Below, piece by piece: positions 9,101 through 15,880 of a stretch of DNA of 64,000 bases; positions within the stretch are counted from its first letter, which is position 1, and each line of letters opens with the position of its first letter. The DNA lies in assembly GCA_016788885.1 (NCBI GenBank), contig JAEURX010000027.1, positions 45,737-109,736 on the forward strand, read 5' to 3'. The translations under genes and the position numbers were made by a program. The notes under the pieces are model-generated. The model saw nothing but the letters and a program-made list of their open reading frames with translations. It was not told the DNA's origin and made no database searches. The DNA comes from Nitrospira sp. Its GTDB lineage: Bacteria; Nitrospirota; Nitrospiria; Nitrospirales; Nitrospiraceae.

Positions 9101-9711
9101 TGCCGTTGCTCATCCAGGCGCCGACGCGCGTCATTGATCACCGCGTTCTGCGCCCGGCCATGCGAGCTGTAGAGTGTTTTGGCGTCGACCTCCAACGCTT
9201 CCAACAGGGCCGCGATTCCGCTTGTTCCCGCGCTGGCTTCAAACAGAGCCACCCCCACATCTCCCTCGCCGCGCAGCAGGATCTTCCCCCCTTCGCGCAA
9301 CCGGGCGTGGTTGAGGCCAAACATGGCTTCGAATTCGCCTCGCTCCATCCCGCCGGTCAACTCCCGTTCAAGCCCGGCTGCAAGGGGGTGCGCCGCATCC
9401 GGCTGCTCCGTGTCGACATTGAGCCGCGAGAGGGTGACACCCTTGCCCTTGCGCCGCACACATCCGACCCGTTCCCCAGTTTGCGTGAGGAAAATCCCGC
9501 CGATGCGCAGATCGCTTGCCGCGTGGACGAAATCATCCGGGCTGCGCAGGGGAATGCCGAATCGCAGGTCCATCATGGCGCGTAATGCCGACGACTTTCC
9601 CGCTTCGTTGGGTCCGTACACCAGATGCAGATCGGTGCGGCCGTCCGACACATCCAGCGTCTTGTCGGTGAAGGGGCCGAAGGCCTGAAGCAGGAGTTTG
9701 AGGAGCTTCAT
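6181..9711 (-). CDS. yhaN: SbcC/YhaN-type AAA ATPase of a DNA double-strand-break nuclease complex
   Basis: The 1176-residue protein starts with LKLLLQAFGPFTDKTL and a Walker A motif GPNEAGKSS at about residues 34-42, as in SMC/Rad50-like ATPases. A very long charged, heptad-rich middle follows. The C-terminal third carries the signature segment LDEMSEGTADQLYLALRLAA and a Walker B (MPLVLDDALITSDD), completing the split ATPase head. This is the YhaN branch of SbcC-like proteins. The 4-bp overlap with the upstream nuclease gene shows translational coupling. Together they should bind and process DNA ends or hairpins. Confidence 0.88.
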   Translation of the reverse strand: MKLLKLLLQAFGPFTDKTLDVSDGRTDLHLVYGPNEAGKSSALRAMMDLRFGIPLRSPDDFVHAASDLRIGGIFLTQTGERVGCVRRKGKGVTLSRLNVDTEQPDAAHPLAAGLERELTGGMERGEFEAMFGLNHARLREGGKILLRGEGDVGVALFEASAGTSGIAALLEALEVDAKTLYSSHGRAQNAVINDARRRLDEQRQVWRDAQTKPAEWQTLNRAHDAAVAAVSEVTRTLETLRRREHELTELRTVEPLLRESAAASTLLVSLAGVPDLPEQAREERLAALQALEHAQRNLREAESEKERCIVALKDLVLEPLLIEHAGAIERVVTAAAAVGGVRTEVQQGHAVITRLESDLALSVARLAPGREVRQVLEAVPAAADRLALDEHLAQVSRLSDRLEQYRERAAVLDAAVHTDREVIAPPGDPAARQRLTSALRGAQSLGDVVRRQSEGERQLRELESMLERALADVGLASDRALRATQPLLDAQIAETRKELADVDAAISTLQEEQKLLERDLDGQRLRLRQLAAEGEVVTAETLRQARARRDDGWMSIRRAYIDQVRDRDQLPLGFNATRVAPEAFEAAVGEADRQADLLRADAKRAAGLEECSGRIELMETRGTDIDRQITTLRTSREDILIAWAGRLKQAGLPDLAPEPLREWQGRRIDALRLAERVSAMQDDRERLRQEAREGVATLASALSELGYAVGEVNGSAVHALPSLIDEAMRWERQAVGADAAWSAKNQAAEAQRVEREQVIRSIAETEAALQRHRAALGEWHVRLCLSPETVPDAFKVRLDELDGLARQAAALSEARQRQAQAQAILDDVVMQANQVAALLGEAAPHVVDDFADRLRTRMIAARASEQEHGTLVRDQRKAQDLRRRAASELAGQRGTLARLCAAAGVTSAESLPQSEEAAWRKREAARSLAQARQQLAQASSRSEEDLRQCLAGRDAVTIESERERCRADIKTSEEAQAVARQTEEQTRRAVEAIDASDRAALAREAMESAAARYRSAIRPWMRLKLARALLQQAVRRFRERAQAPMMMKASAYFSLVTGGDYERVMTDESEAHSMLCAVRAGGARVTLDEMSEGTADQLYLALRLAALDVRRSAHPQMPLVLDDALITSDDRRAAHILRALARFAENNQVLVFTHHRHLLEVAREAIGEHAFVAHTL

Positions 9712-10967
9712 CGCTCTGTTCCGGAATTGGTCAGGCGCGCCAGAACGGTCGCCTCGGCATCCATCACGAGGGTCTTCAATTCGGTCAGGTCGTCGAGCCT
9801 CGGCACATCGCCGGCCGCCACCTCTTGCGGGATGGAACCCAGCAGATTCCCGACTTCGTCCTGTACCAGCCGAAGCAATTCCGCCTCATCCCCGACGATC
9901 GAGTCCACGAGCCGCACCAATTCACCCACGGCATCCTGGCGCTCCGCGGTTCTGGCGCGATCCAGCGGCGCGGCCAATTCCAGCCGCACCTGTTCGATCC
10001 ATATTTCCGCCTCACCGATATCCTGGGCCGCGCCATACATGGCCGCAGCCAGGGTGCCGGGTTGGTTCGCTTCCACCCGATGCAGTTCCGTGGATCCCGT
10101 CAAGGTCACACGCACGGCATGCAAGCGATCCCGAGACCCGGCAAGCGCCGGTTCGAGCGCGCGCCGAAACGCCTCGCCCAAGCCATCGAGCCTGTGAATG
10201 CCATCCAGCGACACGGCCACCTGACTCCACCGAACGACATCAAGCGCCAGGAACTCACTCTCGATCCGCCCCGCCTCCACCGTGACCAACTCACAGCCCT
10301 TCGCACCGGTTTCCTTCGCATGGCGGCCTTGCAGGTTTCCCGGAAACAGAACACGCGGCCGCTCGCACAGAAGTTCCCGCGCATGCACATGGCCCAGGGC
10401 CCAATAGTCGTACCCTTTGTTCAGCAAGGTCGGCAGGTCGGTCGGCGCATAGGTATCGTGGCCGGCCCGCCCGGTCAGACTCGTATGCAAGAGACCGATG
10501 TTGAAGAAGCCAGGCACGGGAGCGGGATAGGATGGAACCAGGTCTTCATCGACCGCCCGTTCCGGAAAGCTGCGCCCGTGAATCGCCGTCGACAGGTCGT
10601 CGAGTCGAACCGTCTGCGCGGTGCGTGAGGAGAACACCGTCACATGCGGCGGCAGGGCCAACTGTTTCGAAATCACGCCCTGCGCATCATGATTGCCCTG
10701 GACGATGAACACTCGAATCCCGGCCCGCCCGAGGCGCACCAGTTGCTCACGAAAAAACAGGCCCGTGTGGAAATCCTGCCAATCGCAGTCGTAGATGTCT
10801 CCGACGATCAGGACGAAATCCACCCGTTCAGCCAACGCCCGGTCCACCAACCGCTCGAACGCGCTCCGGGTCGCGGACCGTAGCCGCGCAACGGGCGCAC
10901 CGTCGTACCGATCGAGGCCGCGCAGGGGACTGTCGATATGGAGATCAGCCGCGTGAATGAAGCGCAT
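9708..10967 (-). CDS. yhaO: SbcD/YhaO-type metallophosphoesterase (DNA repair exonuclease)
   Basis: The 419-residue protein carries the Mre11/SbcD calcineurin-like motifs in order: HAADLHIDSPL (metal-binding D-x-H), VGDIYD, VQGNHDA (G-N-H-D/E), a His in GLLHTSL, and GHVHARE (G-H-x-H). The C-terminal 170 residues resemble the capping region of YhaO. It is the nuclease partner of the adjacent YhaN-like ATPase; its stop codon region overlaps the ATPase start. No phage or defence genes flank the pair, so a general repair role is the simplest reading. Confidence 0.88.
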   Translation of the reverse strand: MRFIHAADLHIDSPLRGLDRYDGAPVARLRSATRSAFERLVDRALAERVDFVLIVGDIYDCDWQDFHTGLFFREQLVRLGRAGIRVFIVQGNHDAQGVISKQLALPPHVTVFSSRTAQTVRLDDLSTAIHGRSFPERAVDEDLVPSYPAPVPGFFNIGLLHTSLTGRAGHDTYAPTDLPTLLNKGYDYWALGHVHARELLCERPRVLFPGNLQGRHAKETGAKGCELVTVEAGRIESEFLALDVVRWSQVAVSLDGIHRLDGLGEAFRRALEPALAGSRDRLHAVRVTLTGSTELHRVEANQPGTLAAAMYGAAQDIGEAEIWIEQVRLELAAPLDRARTAERQDAVGELVRLVDSIVGDEAELLRLVQDEVGNLLGSIPQEVAAGDVPRLDDLTELKTLVMDAEATVLARLTNSGTER

Positions 10968-11258
10968 CGAGCATCAACACCCCACTTCCTGTCAGCACAT
11001 GCCGCCGCCGCGGAGCCTACCATACCGAGAAAGAACTTTCGAACCGGACAGTAGGCCATGGAAGCCCGTTACTACACACGGGTCGACAGCACATCCGTCG
11101 GTCGCCGCCAGGTCGAGCAAGGGCTCATTCCAGCATCTCCCCGTGACATCGCAGGTCATGGTGTAGATCATAGTGCAATAGACTTTCCCGACGATCGAGG
11201 GTGATTCTTGCATTTAACGCAACCGCACCCGTATGCTCGACCCATTACTGGAGATGCG

Positions 11259-11477
11259 ATGTCGGAAACAGCCCGCGAACTTTCCACTCTGAGCGTGACG
11301 GAATTAAAAGACCTGGTGCAGAGTTTGGTCGATGACCGGCTGCGCACATTGCTCGGCGACCCCGATCTTGGCGCGCCGCTCGGAGAATCCGTCCGCGACC
11401 GCCTCAAGCAATCCCTCGCCTCAGCAGAACGGATCACCGGTGACGAAGTGGCCGACAAGCTCGGCCTACGGTGGTAA
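11259..11477 (+). CDS. Candidate antitoxin of a RelE-type module
   Basis: The 72-residue acidic, helical protein (MSETARELSTLSVTELKDLV...) lies 2 bp before a RelE-fold toxin. Size, charge and position are those of an antitoxin, but I see no clear DNA-binding fold such as RHH or HTH. The C-terminal RITGDEVADKLGLRW may be the toxin-contacting tail. The start at 11259 was chosen over a 17-residue upstream extension because that extension has the look of promoter sequence. Confidence 0.65.
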   Translation: MSETARELSTLSVTELKDLVQSLVDDRLRTLLGDPDLGAPLGESVRDRLKQSLASAERITGDEVADKLGLRW

Positions 11478-11479
11478 CC

Positions 11480-11764
11480 ATGCCCTGGTACCGCCTCGCG
11501 TTTCGCCCCGATGTGATCGGCGATCTCAGCGCTGCCGAGACGGCCATGGCGCAACGGTTGTTCGACAAAACAAAGTGGCTGGCTTCCAACGTCGACAATT
11601 TACGGCATGAACCGGTGGCGGCGGATTTGCCCGGCGTCCACAAATACGCGGTGGGCGACTGGCGCATTTTTTACTCGATCGACCGCGCCGAGCAACTGGT
11701 CGACATTCTCTACATTCAGCACCGGCCTCCCGGCGCTCGAGCAGCCGGTGCAGAACGATGCTGA
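11480..11764 (+). CDS. RelE/ParE-superfamily toxin
   Basis: The protein of about 94 residues begins MPWYRLAFRPDVIGDL and ends with the family hallmark VHKYAVGDWRIFYSIDRAEQ then VDILYIQHR. This is the central beta-sheet and final strand of RelE/StbE toxins, which cut mRNA on the ribosome. The Arg in GDWRIFY and the His in IQHR occupy positions where catalytic residues are usual. It is translationally linked to the antitoxin gene (2 bp gap) and overlaps the next gene by 7 bp. Confidence 0.75.
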   Translation: MPWYRLAFRPDVIGDLSAAETAMAQRLFDKTKWLASNVDNLRHEPVAADLPGVHKYAVGDWRIFYSIDRAEQLVDILYIQHRPPGARAAGAERC

Positions 11765-12066
11765 ACCTCACTCGCACGGCCCTCGAACGCTTGCGGGCCT
11801 TGATCCGGGAACATCCTGATGATCCGGTCGTACGGATTGCGGTGCGCGACGTCACCGCGCAACGGCTTTCGCTTTCCATTACCTTGGAGGCGACGACCCG
11901 TGACGATGACGCGGTGGAACAGATTGACGGGGTCACGGTGGCATTGGACCGGGCCAGCGCGCACCGCACCAGCGGGATGACCGTGGATTATCGGGAACCC
12001 GGAGGGTTCAGCTTCGTCCATCCCCCGGCGGAAGAGTTGGGACTCATCATGCCCAGCCGCAACTAG
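11758..12066 (+). CDS. HesB/IscA-fold protein without cysteines
   Basis: The 102 residues align over their length with A-type iron-sulphur carriers: an N-terminal helix (LTRTALERLRALIRE), the VRIAVRDV strand, and the DGVTVALDRASAHRTSGMTVDY hairpin. However the protein contains no cysteine at all, so the three conserved cluster ligands are missing: the first would fall near DVTAQRL, and the C-terminal Cys-Gly-Cys is replaced by an ordinary tail. It therefore cannot carry a cluster in the known way. It overlaps the toxin gene by 7 bp, so it is co-translated with the toxin-antitoxin pair. Its role is unknown. Confidence 0.68.
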   Translation: MLNLTRTALERLRALIREHPDDPVVRIAVRDVTAQRLSLSITLEATTRDDDAVEQIDGVTVALDRASAHRTSGMTVDYREPGGFSFVHPPAEELGLIMPSRN

Positions 12067-12068
12067 CC

Positions 12069-12251
12069 AGGATGCTGAAAAAGAGCGCCGGCTTGGTGAA
12101 GACACTGGGCGCTCACCGGCTCGCGCCCGTGCGCAAACTTGCCGCTCCGTATTCGTCGCGGCGCGCACCTCGCAGGCTCAACGTATCGCAAGGGTCCGCC
12201 TCGCCCACTCGCATGGCTGCGGCCTCGCCGGACGGCCTTTTTGAGCATCCT
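12069..12251. repeat. MITE-like repeat element with terminal inverted ends (copy B)
   Basis: The left end AGGATGCTGAAAAAG and the right end CTTTTTGAGCATCCT are inverted copies with one mismatch. They bound a 183-bp non-coding, GC-rich interior that follows the HesB-like gene by 2 bp. The ends resemble those of copy A at 5207-5380. Confidence 0.62.
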
Positions 12252-12269
12252 GTGAGTGCTTGAACATGC

Positions 12270-12812
12270 CTACGATTTCATCCGAGGAAAGACGCTGCCG
12301 AAATGCATGGAGAACGCGCCGCGAGCCACATCCGCCACGTACCGTTCGAGCGCTTCATGAATGACGGGAAACGCGAGATCGTCCCAGGGAATTTCGTCCA
12401 ATCCGAACAGCCGAACATCCAAACTCTCGGTGCCGGGTTTGAATTCCGGCTTCCGGAGGACACCGCGAAACACCATGTGCACCTGGCTGATGCGGGGCAG
12501 GCTCAGCACGGCATACAGCGATGTGATTTCCACGTCGGCATGCGCCTCCTCGAGCGTTTCGCGGATGGCCGCCTGCTCAGTACTCTCCCCGATTTCCATG
12601 AATCCGGCAGGAAAGGTCCAATGACCGATGCGCGGCTCGATCGCCCGCCGGCAGAGCAGAATTTTGTCTTCCCACTCGGGAATGCACCCGGCGACGATTT
12701 TCGGATTGACGTAATGGACGACCTGACAGGTATCGCAGACGAACCGCGGCAAATTATCGCCGGGGGGAATTCGTTTCGACAGCCCGGCCCCACACTCGCT
12801 GCAAAACTTCAT
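12270..12812 (-). CDS. NUDIX hydrolase with N-terminal zinc ribbon
   Basis: The N-terminus has two Cys pairs, FCSECG and CDTCQ, forming a zinc ribbon as in NADH pyrophosphatase-like NUDIX proteins. The NUDIX box follows (GFMEIGESTEQAAIRETLEEA), preceded by IGHWTFPAG. At 180 residues it is shorter than NudC (about 260) because the N-terminal non-catalytic domain is absent. Likely substrates are dinucleoside or sugar nucleotide pyrophosphates; sequence alone does not decide. It is divergent from the methyltransferase gene, with a 34-bp gap. Confidence 0.85.
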   Translation of the reverse strand: MKFCSECGAGLSKRIPPGDNLPRFVCDTCQVVHYVNPKIVAGCIPEWEDKILLCRRAIEPRIGHWTFPAGFMEIGESTEQAAIRETLEEAHADVEITSLYAVLSLPRISQVHMVFRGVLRKPEFKPGTESLDVRLFGLDEIPWDDLAFPVIHEALERYVADVARGAFSMHFGSVFPRMKS

Positions 12813-12846
12813 GAAGGCCCCCGATTAGGACGACGGAACGACAGAA

Positions 12847-14031
12847 ATGGATAACACACTTCACATTTTTTTTACACCCTGCCCTCGTGGCCTCGAAGCC
12901 GTGCTGGCTCAGGAACTCACGGACCTGGGCGCCGCCGACGTGAAGCCGACGGCAGGGGGCGTCGCGTTTGCCGGCCCCCTCGCGCTCTGCTATCGCGTGA
13001 ACCTGGAAAGTCGCATTGCCAGCCGCGTCCTTCTGCGTATTGCCGAAGGCAGTTATCGCGATGAACGGGACGTGTATGACGCCGCCCACGCCGTCCGTTG
13101 GCAAGACTGGTTCACCCCACAACAGCGAATCAAAGTGAAGGTGAGCGCGCACCACTGTCCGCTGAGAAGCCTGGACTTCGTCACCCTGCGCGTGAAAGAC
13201 GCCGTGTGCGACCGGTTCCAGTCTGCCAGGGGCAAACGTCCCTCCGTAGACACCCATGCGCCGGACATCCTCATCGCCGTCTACTTGGATCGCACCCAAT
13301 GCACGTTCTACCTGGACACCTCCGGTGAGCCGCTCTTCAAACGTGGTTGGCGGAAGTCGGCCGGAGAGGCGCCGATTCGGGAAAATCTTGCAGCCGGAAT
13401 CCTGCGCCTTGCGCACTGGACCCCGGATACCATCCTCTACGACCCCATGTGCGGCAGCGGGACCTTTGTAGTAGAAGCCGCGTTGATGGCCCGCCGGGTT
13501 GCCCCCGGCATCGGCCGCCGGTTCGCGTTCGAGAAGTTTCTCTCCTACGATCCCCGCACCGCCAGTGCACTGCGTGACGAACTCAAGGCCGGGGAGCTCA
13601 GCGCCGGGATGGAATTGATTCACGCCGCCGACCAGAGCGCCCAGGCCCTCACGTCGCTCAGAGCCAATCTGACCATCGCCGGCTGCAGCGAATTCGTCAC
13701 CGTGCGGCAGGGCGACGCGCGGGAACTCCCCGCTCCGGCTGAAACCGGACTCCTTGTCACCAACCCTCCGTATGGCCATCGAATGGGAGAATCGGCATCA
13801 CTCCAAGCCTTTTATCCGCAATTCGGCGACCACCTGAAACAGCACTTTTGCGGTTGGACGGTGCAGATTTTCACCGCCGACATGAATTTGCCCGGTATGC
13901 TTCGCCTCGCTCCGTCCCGCCGCATTCCCCTGTTCAATGGCGCCATCGAATGCCGGCTGTTCGAATTCCGCATGGTCGCCGGCAGCCTCAGAAAACCAAA
14001 ACCGCAGGACAGACACTCTCCTCCACGTTAG
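12847..14031 (+). CDS. THUMP-domain 23S rRNA guanine-N2 methyltransferase, RlmL N-terminal-like
   Basis: The N-terminal 160 residues form a ferredoxin-like plus THUMP RNA-binding region (PCPRGLEAVLAQEL onward). The C-terminal half is a class I SAM methyltransferase, with DPMCGSGTFVVEAAL as the SAM-binding loop and TNPPYGHRMGE as the N-P-P-Y catalytic motif of amino-group methylases. This is the layout of the RlmL N-terminal half, which makes m2G in 23S rRNA. The RlmK part of the E. coli fusion is absent, as is common outside Gammaproteobacteria. Position specificity is inferred. Confidence 0.85.
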   Translation: MDNTLHIFFTPCPRGLEAVLAQELTDLGAADVKPTAGGVAFAGPLALCYRVNLESRIASRVLLRIAEGSYRDERDVYDAAHAVRWQDWFTPQQRIKVKVSAHHCPLRSLDFVTLRVKDAVCDRFQSARGKRPSVDTHAPDILIAVYLDRTQCTFYLDTSGEPLFKRGWRKSAGEAPIRENLAAGILRLAHWTPDTILYDPMCGSGTFVVEAALMARRVAPGIGRRFAFEKFLSYDPRTASALRDELKAGELSAGMELIHAADQSAQALTSLRANLTIAGCSEFVTVRQGDARELPAPAETGLLVTNPPYGHRMGESASLQAFYPQFGDHLKQHFCGWTVQIFTADMNLPGMLRLAPSRRIPLFNGAIECRLFEFRMVAGSLRKPKPQDRHSPPR

Positions 14032-14153
14032 TCCACAGTATTCATGAGCATTTCTGCTGCAATCGCCGCGTCCCTGCGGAGACGGGCCTTCGGCCGGCGG
14101 GCTCGCAATCTAGTTCGGCAAGTTCGCAACGACCCCTCATGAATACTGCGGAC
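14031..14153. repeat. Short inverted-repeat element with 18-bp ends
   Basis: The ends read GTCCACAGTATTCATGAG and, on the other strand, GTCCGCAGTATTCATGAG, identical at 17 of 18 positions. They frame a 123-bp non-coding unit containing a second internal hairpin (GGGCCTTCGGCC region, about 14083-14096). It begins on the last base of the methyltransferase stop codon, so it may also serve as that gene's terminator. Confidence 0.65.
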
Positions 14154-14323
14154 GAATACTCTTCGCTGGTCCCTCGTACCGTCTCGTTCGAGACAGACGT
14201 GTTACGTTTCACTTGTCACATCCCCCGACCATGGCGGCTTGACAGCACCGCGAAAGGCTCCTATTTTCAATCCATGACGAGGAAGCAACCGGTACCGAAT
14301 ACCCGGGCGATGGAGGGCGGCCC

Positions 14324-15850
14324 ATGAATGCGTCTCAGGCTCCCCTCGAAGCCGCACAGCGGGACAGCGACATCTCCCTTGCGCGCCTCATCGTTGTCTC
14401 CAATCGCGAGCCCTACGAACATCGCTTGGTGAAGAATCACCTCATTTGGGAACGCACCTCCGGAGGCCTGGTCTCGGCGCTTGATCCGATGATGCGGCGG
14501 CTCGGCGGAACTTGGATCGCCTGGGGCAGCGGCAAGGCCGACCGCGACGTGGTGGACGAGGATATGACCGTTGAAGTGCCACCGGACGCGCCGACCTACA
14601 GGCTCCGCCGCGTCTGGTTGGAATCCGCTGAGATCAAGGGCGGTTATCAGGGCTATGCGAACCAGGTGCTCTGGCCCCTGTGCCACCTGACCTTGGACCG
14701 CGTCGACTACCGGAAAGCCTATTGGCATGCGTATCAAGCCATGAACGCCCGCTTCGCCGAAGTGGTGCTGGGCGAACTGCACACAAAGGCAGGGTTCGTC
14801 TGGGTGCACGATTTTCACCTGGCGCTGCTGCCTGGCATGGTGAAGGCCTCGCGCCCGAAACAGCCGGTCGCAATGTTCTGGCATATCCCGTGGCCTGGCC
14901 CCGATGCCTTCCGCATTCTGCCGGAGCGGCGAGAACTGCTCGAGTCCCTGCTCACCTGCGACCTGCTCATGTTCCAGACACAAAGTTTCCTGCATGGATT
15001 CGTCGAATGCGCGAAAGAGTTCCTCGGTGCAGATGTCCAGGCAGACGATTGCCATCTCGACTATAAAGGGCATACGACCCGGGTCGTCTCCCGCCCGATC
15101 AGCATTGGTTTTCAGACCTGGGCCGAGCGGGCACAATCACCGCAGGTCACCCGCTCCATGGATGTCCTGCGCAATCTCCACGTGTTTCAACCGGGGGTGC
15201 GCATCGGGCTTGGCGTGGACCGGCTCGATTATACGAAGGGCCTGCTCAAACGCCTCTGGGCCATCGACGCATTTTTTCAGCAGTTCCCGCAATACCGTGG
15301 CCAGTTCACCTTTATTCAGATTGCCGTGCCGACCAGAGGTGACCTCGAGGCCTATCGACAGTACCGCGAGTTGATCCGTGAAACGGTGAACGACATCAAC
15401 ATGCGATACGGGAGTATCTCCCATTCCGGTACCCCCCGCGCCACACGGTGGCGCCCGATCGAGCTTCGCGAAGGGCGGATCGGCATGGACACCCTGGCGG
15501 CATACTACCGGATGGCGGACCTGGCCCTGGTCAGTTCAGTCTATGACGGAATGAATTTGGTCGCGAAGGAATACGTGGCCAGCCAAGTGGATGAGAAGGG
15601 CGTGTTGTTGGTCAGCCATATGGCCGGCGCAGCGGAAGAAATGACCGATGCGTTGGTGATCAACCCCTACGACCCGGAAGGTGTGGCCGACTCGATTCGA
15701 CAGGCGTTGGAAATGCCCCTGGAACAACGCCGAGATCGGATGCATCGGATGCGGACCTACCTGGCGGCGCACGATATTCGAACCTGGGCGGACGATTGCT
15801 TGCGCGATGCGGGAATCCTTCCCCCTCATGATAGTCCCTCCCTTGACTAA
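14324..15850 (+). CDS. otsA: GT20 glycosyltransferase, trehalose-6-phosphate synthase-like
   Basis: The 508-residue protein spans the GT20 fold. Visible motifs are LIVVSNREPYEH at the N-terminus (donor/acceptor loop), WVHDFHLALLP with the conserved Asp-His, FWHIPWPGPD, GVDRLDYTKGLLKRL with the Arg and Lys that bind the UDP-glucose phosphates, and DGMNLVAKEYVA near the end. It should join glucose from a nucleotide sugar to a sugar phosphate. NREPY instead of the E. coli NRIAP is also seen in glucosylglycerol-phosphate synthases, so that product is possible. No phosphatase gene (otsB) lies nearby. The start follows a GGAGGG ribosome site. Confidence 0.82.
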   Translation: MNASQAPLEAAQRDSDISLARLIVVSNREPYEHRLVKNHLIWERTSGGLVSALDPMMRRLGGTWIAWGSGKADRDVVDEDMTVEVPPDAPTYRLRRVWLESAEIKGGYQGYANQVLWPLCHLTLDRVDYRKAYWHAYQAMNARFAEVVLGELHTKAGFVWVHDFHLALLPGMVKASRPKQPVAMFWHIPWPGPDAFRILPERRELLESLLTCDLLMFQTQSFLHGFVECAKEFLGADVQADDCHLDYKGHTTRVVSRPISIGFQTWAERAQSPQVTRSMDVLRNLHVFQPGVRIGLGVDRLDYTKGLLKRLWAIDAFFQQFPQYRGQFTFIQIAVPTRGDLEAYRQYRELIRETVNDINMRYGSISHSGTPRATRWRPIELREGRIGMDTLAAYYRMADLALVSSVYDGMNLVAKEYVASQVDEKGVLLVSHMAGAAEEMTDALVINPYDPEGVADSIRQALEMPLEQRRDRMHRMRTYLAAHDIRTWADDCLRDAGILPPHDSPSLD

Positions 15851-15880
15851 CCAACGCCAGACCACCCTCGGAGTGCGCCT

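Noticed and set aside
8005..9585. Long open frame (526 codons) on the plus strand opposite yhaN
   Set aside because: It is antisense to a well-defined SbcC-like ATPase with intact motifs; its composition (Arg, Gln and His-rich) is that of a mirror frame in GC-rich DNA.
6181..12066. Defence-island reading of the YhaN/YhaO pair and nearby toxin-antitoxin genes
   Set aside because: The ATPase-nuclease pair fits ordinary DNA-end repair, there is no integrase or other defence gene nearby, and the flanks are housekeeping genes.
12754..13779. Open frame of 341 codons opposite the THUMP methyltransferase
   Set aside because: It is antisense to a gene with clear SAM and N-P-P-Y motifs, and has only low-complexity character of its own.
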